Shown piece after piece: positions 13,909 through 21,672 of a stretch of DNA of 36,697 bases. Position 1 is the first letter of the stretch. Each line of letters starts with the position of its first letter. The DNA is from GWB1-39-12 sp964435575 (lineage in GTDB: Bacteria > Patescibacteriota > Microgenomatia > UBA8517). A program made the translations under genes and the position numbers. Location: contig CAYSZS010000011.1 of the NCBI GenBank assembly GCA_964435575.1, forward strand, positions 1 through 36,697, read 5' to 3'. Under the pieces are notes generated by a model. It was not told the DNA's origin. It saw only the letters and a list, made by a program, of their open reading frames with translations, and did no database searches.

Positions 13909-14529
13909 TTATTTAATTCCTTTAATTTTCTCCCACTTTTCTCTCGGGCATTTTTTTGGCCAATTTCTCCAACCCTCATTATTTCTATAAATTGGGAATT
14001 CATTATCTTCAACCCAATGAAGTTTATCATCATCCCTTATATGGGTAACGAACTCTATCCCGTTCAGATGATCAATCTCGTGTTGGAATATCCTAGCCAC
14101 ATAACCGGTATGCTTTTCCTCCACTGGTTTACCGCTTTTTGTATAAGCTTTAATTTTTATTGTTTTTGGTCTGGATACAACTCCGCATACTCGATCGGTT
14201 GAGTAGCAACCTTCATACCACTCTTCTTTTTCTTCGGATTCCCAAGTAATTTTCGGATCAATATAAACCCGAAGGTCTGATACTCCTCCATGACCGTCTG
14301 CGCCTACATCAACTAAAATTATTCTTTTTGAAATTTTTACTTGGGGAGCAGCCAAGCCAACTAATACTGGTTTACTTTTATCTCCTTGTTCGGGGTACGC
14401 CTTAGCAAGCATTTTTTGTGCAAGTTTCTGGATCTCTGGAGAATTTATTTTATTCACAAGTATCTTTTCCGCTTTCTTTAGTAAAATCGGATCGTTTGGA
14501 TATGCAAAACCTTTCCTATGTTTAGTCAT
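13909..14529 (-). CDS. def: Peptide deformylase
   Basis: The 206-residue enzyme removes the formyl group from the initiator methionine of new proteins. The three motifs are present: GLAAPQV (about 58-64), EGCYS (about 105-109), which supplies the Cys ligand, and QHEIDH (about 149-154), which supplies two His ligands and the catalytic Glu. EGCYS replaces the commoner EGCLS. A C-terminal tail of about 45 residues rich in Trp and Lys runs past the core. The gene is transcribed away from the small gene at 14623. Its upstream region holds a TATAAT (14587-14592, minus strand) and a 7-bp hairpin CTCTTGG/CCAAGAG in the 5' UTR. Confidence 0.93.
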   Translation of the reverse strand: MTKHRKGFAYPNDPILLKKAEKILVNKINSPEIQKLAQKMLAKAYPEQGDKSKPVLVGLAAPQVKISKRIILVDVGADGHGGVSDLRVYIDPKITWESEEKEEWYEGCYSTDRVCGVVSRPKTIKIKAYTKSGKPVEEKHTGYVARIFQHEIDHLNGIEFVTHIRDDDKLHWVEDNEFPIYRNNEGWRNWPKKCPREKWEKIKGIK

Positions 14530-14586
14530 GGCGAAATAAGTAAGATATTTCCTCTTGGTCAGTATGGTGCCAAGAGAGATGACTAG

Positions 14587-14592
14587 ATTATA
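14587..14592 (-). promoter_or_regulatory. Probable -10 box of def
   Basis: TATAAT on the minus strand, giving a 5' UTR of roughly 50 nt that contains the inverted repeat at 14552-14576. No good -35 is visible. It lies back to back with the plus-strand -10 at 14612-14617. Confidence 0.4.
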
Positions 14593-14611
14593 TCAAGTTA
14601 TTATTTAAGGT

Positions 14612-14617
14612 TATAAT
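14612..14617 (+). promoter_or_regulatory. -10 box of the small membrane protein gene (leaderless)
   Basis: A consensus TATAAT ends 5 nt before the ATG at 14623, so the transcript should begin at the start codon. The -35 region is weak. Confidence 0.55.
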
Positions 14618-14622
14618 TTAGT

Positions 14623-14832
14623 ATGGCAGGTGCGGAAAGAAAGCCATTATCTGAAAGGGTGGTTGAGCTTTCAAAAAAAGCCGATACGGTATTAATTGCA
14701 GTTGGCGCCGGAATATATGTTTTGTTTAATGCAGCCCTCGGAGCCGCAATTGTAATTGGAAGCGTTTTGACTCTTATTCCGGCTCAAGCTATTGAGCGCT
14801 GGCTTAAAAAACGCCGTGCAAGAGCCGCTTAG
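14623..14832 (+). CDS. Small single-span membrane protein
   Basis: A 69-residue protein with a charged N-terminus (1-21), one or two hydrophobic segments (about 22-53, VLIAVGAGIYVLFNAALGAAIVIGS...), and a strongly basic tail (WLKKRRARAA). I do not recognise the family. The positive-inside rule places both termini on the cytosolic side if the long hydrophobic region forms a hairpin. It has its own leaderless promoter and sits alone between def and the pilus locus. Confidence 0.7.
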   Translation: MAGAERKPLSERVVELSKKADTVLIAVGAGIYVLFNAALGAAIVIGSVLTLIPAQAIERWLKKRRARAA

Positions 14833-14867
14833 CCATAGTTACGACAGCACCTCCCTATTTTCCATTG

Positions 14868-14873
14868 TATAAT
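14868..14873 (+). promoter_or_regulatory. -10 box of the pilB-pilC operon
   Basis: TATAAT preceded by TTG, 54 bp before the pilB ATG at 14928. This gives a leader of about 48 nt, unlike the leaderless genes nearby. No convincing -35. Confidence 0.5.
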
Positions 14874-14927
14874 GAAATGTATTAGTATTAATTAGGTTAG
14901 TTTTTTAATTAACTATTTATTCTGTCC

Positions 14928-16628
14928 ATGCAACTGCCAATTGAAACTCTAAAAAAGATTATTGTAGGAAGCGGTTTTGTCAGCGAAGCCGACTTTGACG
15001 ATGCGGCAAAAAGTGCAAGTGAACTGAATAAAGACGTAGTTGACACACTTATCTTCAGAGGTGCGATTAACGAGGATACTGTTGGGAAGCTGATTGCGGA
15101 GCACTACGACATCCCTTTTGCCAATATCAGGCGTTTGAACATTCCTCCCGAAGTCCTTTCCCTGATTCCCGAAAAGATGGCAAGAGTTTACAGAATAATT
15201 CCTTTTGGCCAGGAAGGAAAAGTTCTTAAGCTTGCCATGGAGAATCCGGAGGATTTTGAAGCGCTGGAGTTTGCAAAACGAAATACGGGCTTAGAGATTG
15301 AACAATACTTTGCAACCCGGGACGATTTGGTAAGAAGTTTGGGTCAGTATAAAAAGGGCATAAAAGAGGATTTCGAAAAAATAATTTCCGAAAATATAAA
15401 AAAAGTAGGGACGACCGAGGTCGGAGCCGAGGAAGAGGAAGATTTGGCTAAACTTGCCGAAAAAGTACCGATTATAAAGATTTTGGACACAATCTTCAGC
15501 TTTGCAATCAGCGAAAAAGCTTCAGATATCCACGTAGAAAGGCAAGAAGAAGAGGTTGTCATTCGTTTTCGCATAGACGGAGTACTCCGCGACATCGTCA
15601 AGTTTCCGAGAGGTGTCGAAGCGGCGCTCGTTGCAAGAATAAAAATCCTTTCGAATCTGAAGATTGACGAGCACAGGGTTCCGCAGGACGGAAGATATAA
15701 ATTTATTATTGACGAGGATGTTGTCTCGCTTAGAATTTCGATTATTCCTGGATTTTACGGCGAAAATGTAGTGATGCGACTTCTGCAAGAAACAAATAGA
15801 CCCCTTAGTCTTGAAGAACTTGGCTTGGTAGGGCATAACCTCGAAATCATTAGAGCCAATATTACAAGGCCCCACGGCATGATTCTAGTTACCGGCCCAA
15901 CGGGTTCAGGAAAAACAACTACGCTTTATTCGATACTAAATATATTAAATACAATCGAAGTGAAGATTTGTACCATAGAAGACCCCATCGAGTATGCCAT
16001 AGGCAGAGTTACACAGATTCAAGTAAATCCAAAGACGGGCGTGGAATTTGCGACAGGACTCAGGTCTTTAATGCGTCACGATCCCGACATAATCATGGTT
16101 GGGGAAATTAGGGACAATGAAACCGCGGAAATTGCAATACATTCGGCATTAACAGGACATCTTGTTCTTTCCACTCTTCATACAAATACGGCAGCCGGCG
16201 CCATCCCGAGATTTTTGGATATGGGTTCTGAAGATTTTCTTTTGGCCTCAACTTTGAATGTGGTTATTGCTCAAAGACTGGTGAGAAAAATTTGCTCTTC
16301 ATGCATTGTCAAATATACTCCCGATGAGATGATTAGGAAAAAACTTTCAAAAGATTTAGGATTTAGCCTTGAGGGACAGAAATTTTACAAGGGTCAGGGT
16401 TGTGGTCAGTGTAACCATAAAGGCTACGTCGGAAGAATCGGAATTTATGAAGCACTGGAAGTAACAGAAAAAGTAAAAAACTTAGTCACCCAAAGAGCAA
16501 CCAGCGACGAGATTCAGAAACAAGCAGCTAGCGATGGAATGACGACAATGTTGCAAGATGGACTTGATAAAGTTTCATCAGGATTAACGACAATTGAGGA
16601 GGTAATAAGAGTGGTGAGAGAAAATTGA
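14928..16628 (+). CDS. pilB: Type IV pilus extension ATPase PilB/GspE
   Basis: The 566-residue hexameric ATPase powers pilin polymerisation. An N-terminal MshEN/GspE-N domain (about 1-150, with PFANIRRLNIPPEVLSLIP near 63-81) is followed by the catalytic part: RFRIDGVLRDI (213-223), Walker A GPTGSGKTT (323-331), the Asp box ICTIEDPIEY (347-356), Walker B DPDIIMVGEIRD (385-396), the His box LSTLHTNTA (414-422), and a tetracysteine zinc knuckle (C456, C459, C492, C495). All motifs of an active enzyme are intact. It is one base upstream of pilC. No retraction ATPase pilT lies in the window. Confidence 0.97.
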   Translation: MQLPIETLKKIIVGSGFVSEADFDDAAKSASELNKDVVDTLIFRGAINEDTVGKLIAEHYDIPFANIRRLNIPPEVLSLIPEKMARVYRIIPFGQEGKVLKLAMENPEDFEALEFAKRNTGLEIEQYFATRDDLVRSLGQYKKGIKEDFEKIISENIKKVGTTEVGAEEEEDLAKLAEKVPIIKILDTIFSFAISEKASDIHVERQEEEVVIRFRIDGVLRDIVKFPRGVEAALVARIKILSNLKIDEHRVPQDGRYKFIIDEDVVSLRISIIPGFYGENVVMRLLQETNRPLSLEELGLVGHNLEIIRANITRPHGMILVTGPTGSGKTTTLYSILNILNTIEVKICTIEDPIEYAIGRVTQIQVNPKTGVEFATGLRSLMRHDPDIIMVGEIRDNETAEIAIHSALTGHLVLSTLHTNTAAGAIPRFLDMGSEDFLLASTLNVVIAQRLVRKICSSCIVKYTPDEMIRKKLSKDLGFSLEGQKFYKGQGCGQCNHKGYVGRIGIYEALEVTEKVKNLVTQRATSDEIQKQAASDGMTTMLQDGLDKVSSGLTTIEEVIRVVREN

Positions 16629-16629
16629 T

Positions 16630-17838
16630 ATGCCGTTATATAAATACAAAGCAAAAGATAAGGAAGGAAAAGTTATTGAAGACGTGGTCCAAGCCGGGAA
16701 CAAAAAAGAAGCGGTATCATTTTTACAGTCTGATGAGTTTCAGATATTGACGATTAAAGCTTTGGAAAAAGGCGGTATAAATATCTTCGGGGGCGGGATC
16801 TCGGTTTCGGAAAAGGCAGCTTTTTGTCGATTCTTGGCAACAATGCTCAGGGCAGGACTACCCCTTCCGGAAGCGCTCGACATAATTCGTCAGGAAACCC
16901 AAAGTAGGAAACTTAAGGAAGTTCTTTTTGACACAACCTTTCATATTCAAAAAGGAGAGAGCATATCTTCTGTTCTTGCCAGATATAAGGAGGACTTTGA
17001 CGCGGTGTTTTTGACAATGGTAAAAGCAGGAGAGGAATCTGGAACTTTGGAAAAATCATTTGACTATTTGGCAAAGCAACTTTTATCTTCTTATGAGTTG
17101 TCTCAGAAAGTAAAAAGCTCAATGATGTATCCGGCCATTATTATCGCAGCAATGATCGCGAATGCTGGTATCATGCTTGGTTTTGTGCTTCCAAAGATGA
17201 GCGACGTCTTTCTTTCTCTTAATGTCGAATTACCTGTGGTCACAAGATTCGTATTAAATCTTGGTAAAGGCGTAAGTGAGAATTTGGCCCTTACTCTCGG
17301 TGCATTCTTTAGTATGATATTTATTTTTATTATGTTATTTCTTATTAAAAAGACAAGAACCGCAATTTTTTCTTTCCTGGTAAAGCTTCCCGTAATTTCC
17401 AAAGTCATGGATCAACTGGATACTGCCCGCTTTGCAAGAACCTTGTCTACGCTTCTGAAAAGCGGAGTTCCCATAATGATTGCACTTGACGTTTCTTCTG
17501 ACGTTTTAAAGCAACCACATCTTAAAAAACAGGCAAAGGATTTTTCTGCCGGTGTTGCCAAGGGAGAGAGTTTGGCCGAAATTTTGACTAAACATAAAAA
17601 GTCTTTTCCGGTGACAATGGTGCAAACAATCCGCGCAGGTGAAAAAACCGGCAGTTTAGAAGTCGTTTTGGAAGAATTAGCCAGTTTTTATGAAATGGAG
17701 GTCGACTATAGTTTAAAGCGAGCAACGGCTCTACTTGAGCCACTCTTGATGCTTATTATTGGGATTGCGGTGGGAGTAATGGTTGTAATCATGATTACGC
17801 CTATTTATTCAGTAGTTTCTGGTTTAGAAGGATTTTAA
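16630..17838 (+). CDS. pilC: Type IV pilus inner-membrane platform protein PilC/GspF
   Basis: A 402-residue polytopic protein with two GspF repeats. The first (residues about 65-190) has CRFLATMLRAGLPLPEAL and ESGTLEKSFDYLAKQL before helix one; the second (about 265-395) has ARFARTLSTLLKSGVPI and AGEKTGSLEVVLEELASFYE. Three hydrophobic segments are at about 166-190, 215-238 and 368-395. It forms the membrane platform that couples PilB to the growing pilus. It is coupled to pilB by a 1-bp gap. Confidence 0.95.
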   Translation: MPLYKYKAKDKEGKVIEDVVQAGNKKEAVSFLQSDEFQILTIKALEKGGINIFGGGISVSEKAAFCRFLATMLRAGLPLPEALDIIRQETQSRKLKEVLFDTTFHIQKGESISSVLARYKEDFDAVFLTMVKAGEESGTLEKSFDYLAKQLLSSYELSQKVKSSMMYPAIIIAAMIANAGIMLGFVLPKMSDVFLSLNVELPVVTRFVLNLGKGVSENLALTLGAFFSMIFIFIMLFLIKKTRTAIFSFLVKLPVISKVMDQLDTARFARTLSTLLKSGVPIMIALDVSSDVLKQPHLKKQAKDFSAGVAKGESLAEILTKHKKSFPVTMVQTIRAGEKTGSLEVVLEELASFYEMEVDYSLKRATALLEPLLMLIIGIAVGVMVVIMITPIYSVVSGLEGF

Positions 17839-17843
17839 AGATT

Positions 17844-18176
17844 GTGACCAAAGAAAAAAAGGAAAAGAAAGTTGATGCTCCAATTTTGTTTTTTGTTGTT
17901 TTATTTTTATTTTTTGTATCTTTTGGGATTTTGGTTTTGAGTTTATTCAAGCAAAGGGCGGTATCAAAAGGGGGACCAAGAGACGCAGTAATACTAGAGG
18001 AAGGACAAAAAAGTAAAGACCCCTCGCTTAGCGAATACTTTAATGAGGAGTTTACGAAAACAAATGATTTCGAATCAAAAAGCTTTCGGGAGAATGATCC
18101 ATTTAGAGAGGTGTGCGGCCAAGCTCCTAGCGGTAACTTGCCATCAGTTACTTCAAATACGGTTTGTCTTTACTAA
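17844..18176 (+). CDS. Small anchored protein of the pilus operon
   Basis: A 110-residue protein starting with GTG at 17844, five bases after pilC. A short basic N-terminus (KEKKEKK) is followed by one membrane segment (about 14-36), and then an acidic outer part (about 45-110) with two cysteines near the end (EVCGQAPS ... NTVCLY) that could form a disulfide. I do not recognise the family. Its position suggests a pilus assembly or alignment accessory protein. Its stop overlaps the stop of the convergent gene at 18173 by four bases. Confidence 0.7.
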   Translation: MTKEKKEKKVDAPILFFVVLFLFFVSFGILVLSLFKQRAVSKGGPRDAVILEEGQKSKDPSLSEYFNEEFTKTNDFESKSFRENDPFREVCGQAPSGNLPSVTSNTVCLY

Positions 18177-19573
18177 TCTGATCTTTCTTCTTTCCAAGAA
18201 AGGAACCTATATCCGCCAAAGGTCGGGAAATAAGGGGGTGGGCTACCGAAGTTTGTTGAATCGTAGTCAAGCGTCGACTTTACAAATCCCGTGGCAGGAG
18301 ATCGGGCACCACTTGAAAAATTCCAGTAAGCTCTTTGATTACTGATAAGTGAACCGTAGAAATTAAATTCGTTTTTGAGTCTGTCGCTTCCCGGCGATCT
18401 GCAGCCAAACCAGCCGTAGTGATGCCTTATGATTCTTCCGTTTTGGGCTAAAAGTGCTCCGTCAAGGTCGAAATATTCTGGAACACCCCTTGTTATTATT
18501 ATGTCATTCTCTGCAACCAAGCCTAATTTATGATTCCCGTCCCTGGCTAGGTAGGTTAGATCGTCTTTAAGCCAGATATTTGCATTAAAAGTTCCCAGAG
18601 GGAAACGGGCAGCGGCAACTGTCGTTTTTCCGTTTACTATTCCTTCAACCCAGACGTTATCCTCAGCAAAAATGATTGGTACAGATGCGAGAGAATAAGT
18701 TCCTGTTGCTACCTCACTGGTAATTATCTCGTATAAACTTTCACAGCCGTTTTCAAGAGAATAAGCTAAAATTGGTGAAGTTCCGGTAACTCTATAGACG
18801 CTTACATTTCCGTCGTCGCTAAATTTAAGGTGATAGCCTTGTGCGCCGGACTGTCCCAAGTTAAGACCGCTTGTGATTGCCGAAGCCTGCATGTCGCCAA
18901 AGTCTACTTTTATACTTTCAAAGTCAATCGGCGCAACAGGAAAACTCCAGAGCTCGTCTATCTCTCCGTTTCCCCAGATGCCCGGTTTTTCCTCGCCACC
19001 GGCACCTGTACAACCTGATTCGATTCCGCAGATATATGTCTCCTTCGCGCTCTCGACGGTTGATGTGTTGTGTCCGTCAAGACGTATTCCTCCATTAGAA
19101 AAAACAGGTCCGGTTACCGTGATATCATTTCCGAACCACATGTTGGAATTATGTAGGAATGCGTATTTGGTCAGAGTAACTCTTCCGTACTTGACTGTAA
19201 TTGTTCGTTTTACTCTGGGATACTGGTTTAGCCAACCTGTTGACCTGATGGTAACAACTTGGTAGCTTTCCGTGGGAGCCTCGATTTCTAATGAATATTT
19301 TCCGATGACATCACCCTGGGGGTCGGAGTAATCGTGTTCATAAGGCATAAGATCGGGATTATTTGTTCCGTCCGTATAGTCGTCGGGATCAACGCTTAGG
19401 TGCCAGCGGTAGTAGTTTATTCCGGCTTCGGCAATATTTAATGCTCTTTCATTTGCGATTTGTCTTTGGGAAAAGTCGAATTGTAAAGAAAGTATAAAAA
19501 GTAAACCATAGATGATAATGATGAAAGCAGAAGCAATTACAAGGAGAGCCGGGGTAATAGTGCCACGTTTCAT
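18173..19573 (-). CDS. PilX-like minor pilus component with large C-terminal domain
   Basis: A 466-residue protein with an N-terminal hydrophobic helix (about 8-31) followed by ERALNIAEAGINYYRW (42-57), the typical start of PilX-type minor components. There is no GFTLIE prepilin motif. The remaining 400 residues form a beta-rich, Gly/Asp/Asn-rich region with phrases such as HNSNMWFGNDITVTGPVFSNGG that recall right-handed beta-helix or polymer-forming domains of patescibacterial pilus proteins. Five or more cysteines (CGIESGC, NGCESLY, FGCRSP) may form disulfides outside the cell. It lies 4 bp downstream of the pilW-like gene, in a three-gene minor pilin operon on the minus strand. Confidence 0.8.
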   Translation of the reverse strand: MKRGTITPALLVIASAFIIIIYGLLFILSLQFDFSQRQIANERALNIAEAGINYYRWHLSVDPDDYTDGTNNPDLMPYEHDYSDPQGDVIGKYSLEIEAPTESYQVVTIRSTGWLNQYPRVKRTITVKYGRVTLTKYAFLHNSNMWFGNDITVTGPVFSNGGIRLDGHNTSTVESAKETYICGIESGCTGAGGEEKPGIWGNGEIDELWSFPVAPIDFESIKVDFGDMQASAITSGLNLGQSGAQGYHLKFSDDGNVSVYRVTGTSPILAYSLENGCESLYEIITSEVATGTYSLASVPIIFAEDNVWVEGIVNGKTTVAAARFPLGTFNANIWLKDDLTYLARDGNHKLGLVAENDIIITRGVPEYFDLDGALLAQNGRIIRHHYGWFGCRSPGSDRLKNEFNFYGSLISNQRAYWNFSSGARSPATGFVKSTLDYDSTNFGSPPPYFPTFGGYRFLSWKEERSD

Positions 19574-19577
19574 ATTT

Positions 19578-20192
19578 TTAATTCAGCATTCTTAGTCTAA
19601 CATCGGATTCCAGTATAAAGTCAAAGTCAGGGCTATCTGCTTTGGGATTTGTTATTAAAATGATTTTTATGTGGCGGGTATCGGAAATGCGTAAATCCAA
19701 TGGAAGGGGATTATTGGTCGTATCTTCGGGCCAGTCGGTATTGTAATAGTAAAAAACTGGGCTAGCTCCGTTCCTGATGATGTCGGTTAATATTTTAGTT
19801 TTTTCGCTATCGGCAGGATATGTTGCAGGTTCTCCTACCGGCTCGGTAGTGCCTTTTATTAGTTCGGTGCCCGACAGTGTATATCTTACTCTCTCAACTT
19901 CCGCATCGTAGTCAATATCCGAATAAAAGACTATTTCTTGATCGTTGGAAACCTCCAAGGGATATCCTCCTGTTCCGCTTTGGCGAGCGTCTCTCAACTC
20001 GCGGCTTATATTTGAGAGACTTAAATTTGCGGCTTCAATAGCCAGATAGTTACGCCAGGCGGTCACTTGGTTTTGGCTGATAATAAATTGCAGTCCCAAA
20101 AATCCTGCCGCAAGTATTACCAAGATTGCAGCAGAGACAAGGACTTCGATAAGAGTAAATCCATATTGTGGTAAATTTCTATTTTTTTTCAT
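19578..20192 (-). CDS. PilW/PulJ-like prepilin
   Basis: The 204-residue protein carries a standard prepilin N-terminus: a basic leader of 11 residues, cleavage after Gly in YGFTLIEVLVSAAILVILAAG (10-30), Glu at +5, and the pilin helix leading to LSNISRELRDARQSG (about 52-66), typical of PilW/PulJ minor pseudopilins. It begins with a 4-base overlap with the upstream gene and ends 4 bp before the PilX-like gene. It is probably part of the initiation tip of the pilus. Confidence 0.88.
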   Translation of the reverse strand: MKKNRNLPQYGFTLIEVLVSAAILVILAAGFLGLQFIISQNQVTAWRNYLAIEAANLSLSNISRELRDARQSGTGGYPLEVSNDQEIVFYSDIDYDAEVERVRYTLSGTELIKGTTEPVGEPATYPADSEKTKILTDIIRNGASPVFYYYNTDWPEDTTNNPLPLDLRISDTRHIKIILITNPKADSPDFDFILESDVRLRMLN

Positions 20193-21517
20193 TGTGGTGT
20201 CAGGACAAGGTCAGCAGTAGTTCCTCCCGATACGTCAAAATCCCCGCTAAAGTCAAGATATCCCGAAGCAGTTGCCTCAAGGGTGTAAGTATCTTCGGAT
20301 AGTCCCGAGAAAAGGACTTGTCCATAGTCAGGATTTCCCGAAATTCCCGTTTCTTTTGTTTGATCGAATCCTCCGCCGTCAAATAGATGAGCCGAGGCCG
20401 AAGCGATGGGGTTAAGCGATGGACTTTTGATGGTAATGAAAAAGCTGTGTGTTGTATAAGCATTTATCGAAAATTCTGTTTCTTGACTACCCCCTGGGCC
20501 TAGATTGATTGGAGGAGGGGGAGAGATTCCTGAAATATCATACGTCGTTGGGGTGGGCATCAAGATTTGATATACGTCCCATTCCATATTAGAAAGATTA
20601 CGGACGCCTCCCGAATCCGTAGTCAGTGTTTCATCGTACTTATAGACAGGTTGGGCTGAAGCGTCGGTTCCTATAATTTTATTTCCATGAAGTCTAAAGC
20701 TAACATTTCCAAGTGCAGCGAAATTATTTTCTCTTGAGTCAAAAGATGAAATGGCTAGGTTTCCCGTTCGGTCAATTGCGAAACTTACCCGTGTTACCTG
20801 ATCCAAAAAAACACTCATGTGGGGCTTTATTGGATTTGCAACCTCGCTTGTCGCATAAGTTCTATCGGTTGAATAATCCGTTTTTGTAACTGTTATTTGA
20901 TAGCATTCAACGCAGGGGCTAGCACCGGGACGGACGACTCTTCCATTCGAGTCGGTATTAACGGTCAAATTAACAGGCGGATTTACTTCGTTAGCTACAA
21001 TAGTAACTTGAGCCTGCGGTACCGGATCGCCGTTTGCATCGAAAACTTGGATGATTAAGTTTCCCCCCTCGACGTCTTCAAGTGTACCAAGAGCAATATC
21101 GCTTATCATGATGACGGGATTTTTTCTTGAGGCGGCCAGTCCTTCCCAGGAAACTTCAATCCTGACTCTTTTATAATCTGTGTCGGCTCCGACCCCGTTA
21201 AAGGGATCGTCAATATATGATATGTCGGTTTTAATTGTATAATTTAGGTCATTTCTACGCACCATTTCTTCCGGTTCAATTATGCCGTCCGGGATACCAC
21301 CGACGGTTCCGACATCCTCATATGAAAGATTTCTGACGAGCTCCATTTTTTCCTGCGCCAAATGACGGGCGGTTATTCTTGTTTTATTTAAAGAAACAAG
21401 GTCAAAAGAAGCTGCGATCAGCGTAAAAAGCGCATTGACTAAAATTGCAAAAACGGCAATCGCGATAAGGATTGATAGAAGAATTTGTCCTTGGCGTGGT
21501 TGTTTTTTGGGCAGCAT
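20189..21517 (-). CDS. PilV-like minor pilin with carboxypeptidase-regulatory-like domains
   Basis: The 442-residue protein has a pilin-type N-terminal helix (GQILLSILIAIAVFAILVNA, 10-29) followed by ITARHLAQEKMELVRNLSYEDV (about 43-64), usual in patescibacterial PilV proteins. The likely cleavage Gly10 is followed by Gln and position +5 is Ser rather than Glu, so it is a non-canonical prepilin. Two or three beta-sandwich repeats follow: GGNLIIQVFDANGDPVPQAQVTI (about 151-173) and the C-terminal AHLFDGGGFDQTK ... SGYLDFSGDFDVSGGTTADLVL, which look like CarboxypepD_reg or adhesin-type domains. It is the first gene of the minus-strand operon and a candidate tip adhesin. Confidence 0.82.
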   Translation of the reverse strand: MLPKKQPRQGQILLSILIAIAVFAILVNALFTLIAASFDLVSLNKTRITARHLAQEKMELVRNLSYEDVGTVGGIPDGIIEPEEMVRRNDLNYTIKTDISYIDDPFNGVGADTDYKRVRIEVSWEGLAASRKNPVIMISDIALGTLEDVEGGNLIIQVFDANGDPVPQAQVTIVANEVNPPVNLTVNTDSNGRVVRPGASPCVECYQITVTKTDYSTDRTYATSEVANPIKPHMSVFLDQVTRVSFAIDRTGNLAISSFDSRENNFAALGNVSFRLHGNKIIGTDASAQPVYKYDETLTTDSGGVRNLSNMEWDVYQILMPTPTTYDISGISPPPPINLGPGGSQETEFSINAYTTHSFFITIKSPSLNPIASASAHLFDGGGFDQTKETGISGNPDYGQVLFSGLSEDTYTLEATASGYLDFSGDFDVSGGTTADLVLTPQ

Positions 21518-21553
21518 GGATTGATAAGAAAGATTCTTTCTCGATTGATATTA

Positions 21554-21559
21554 AGTATA
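21554..21559 (-). promoter_or_regulatory. -10 box of the minor pilin operon
   Basis: TATACT on the minus strand, 36 bp before the ATG at 21517. TTGTTA-like sequence lies about 18 bp further upstream, within the repeat element at 21580-21660. Confidence 0.45.
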
Positions 21560-21579
21560 GCATCTGGGATAATTATATT

Positions 21580-21660
21580 GTTAGTTCGTTAGTTTGTTGA
21601 TAGTTCGTCGTAAACACAATATCTTTAAACGATGAACGAATAACGATTAACGATGAACAA
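21580..21660. repeat. Inverted word-repeat element between the two pilus operons
   Basis: Repeats of GTTAGTTC / GTTAGTTT / GATAGTTCGTCG (21580-21610) are followed by AACGATGAACGA, ATAACGATT and AACGATGAACAA (21628-21660), which are roughly their reverse complement. It fills the divergent spacer between the minor pilin operon and pilMN. Confidence 0.65.
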
Positions 21661-21672
21661 TTTATCCTGCCT

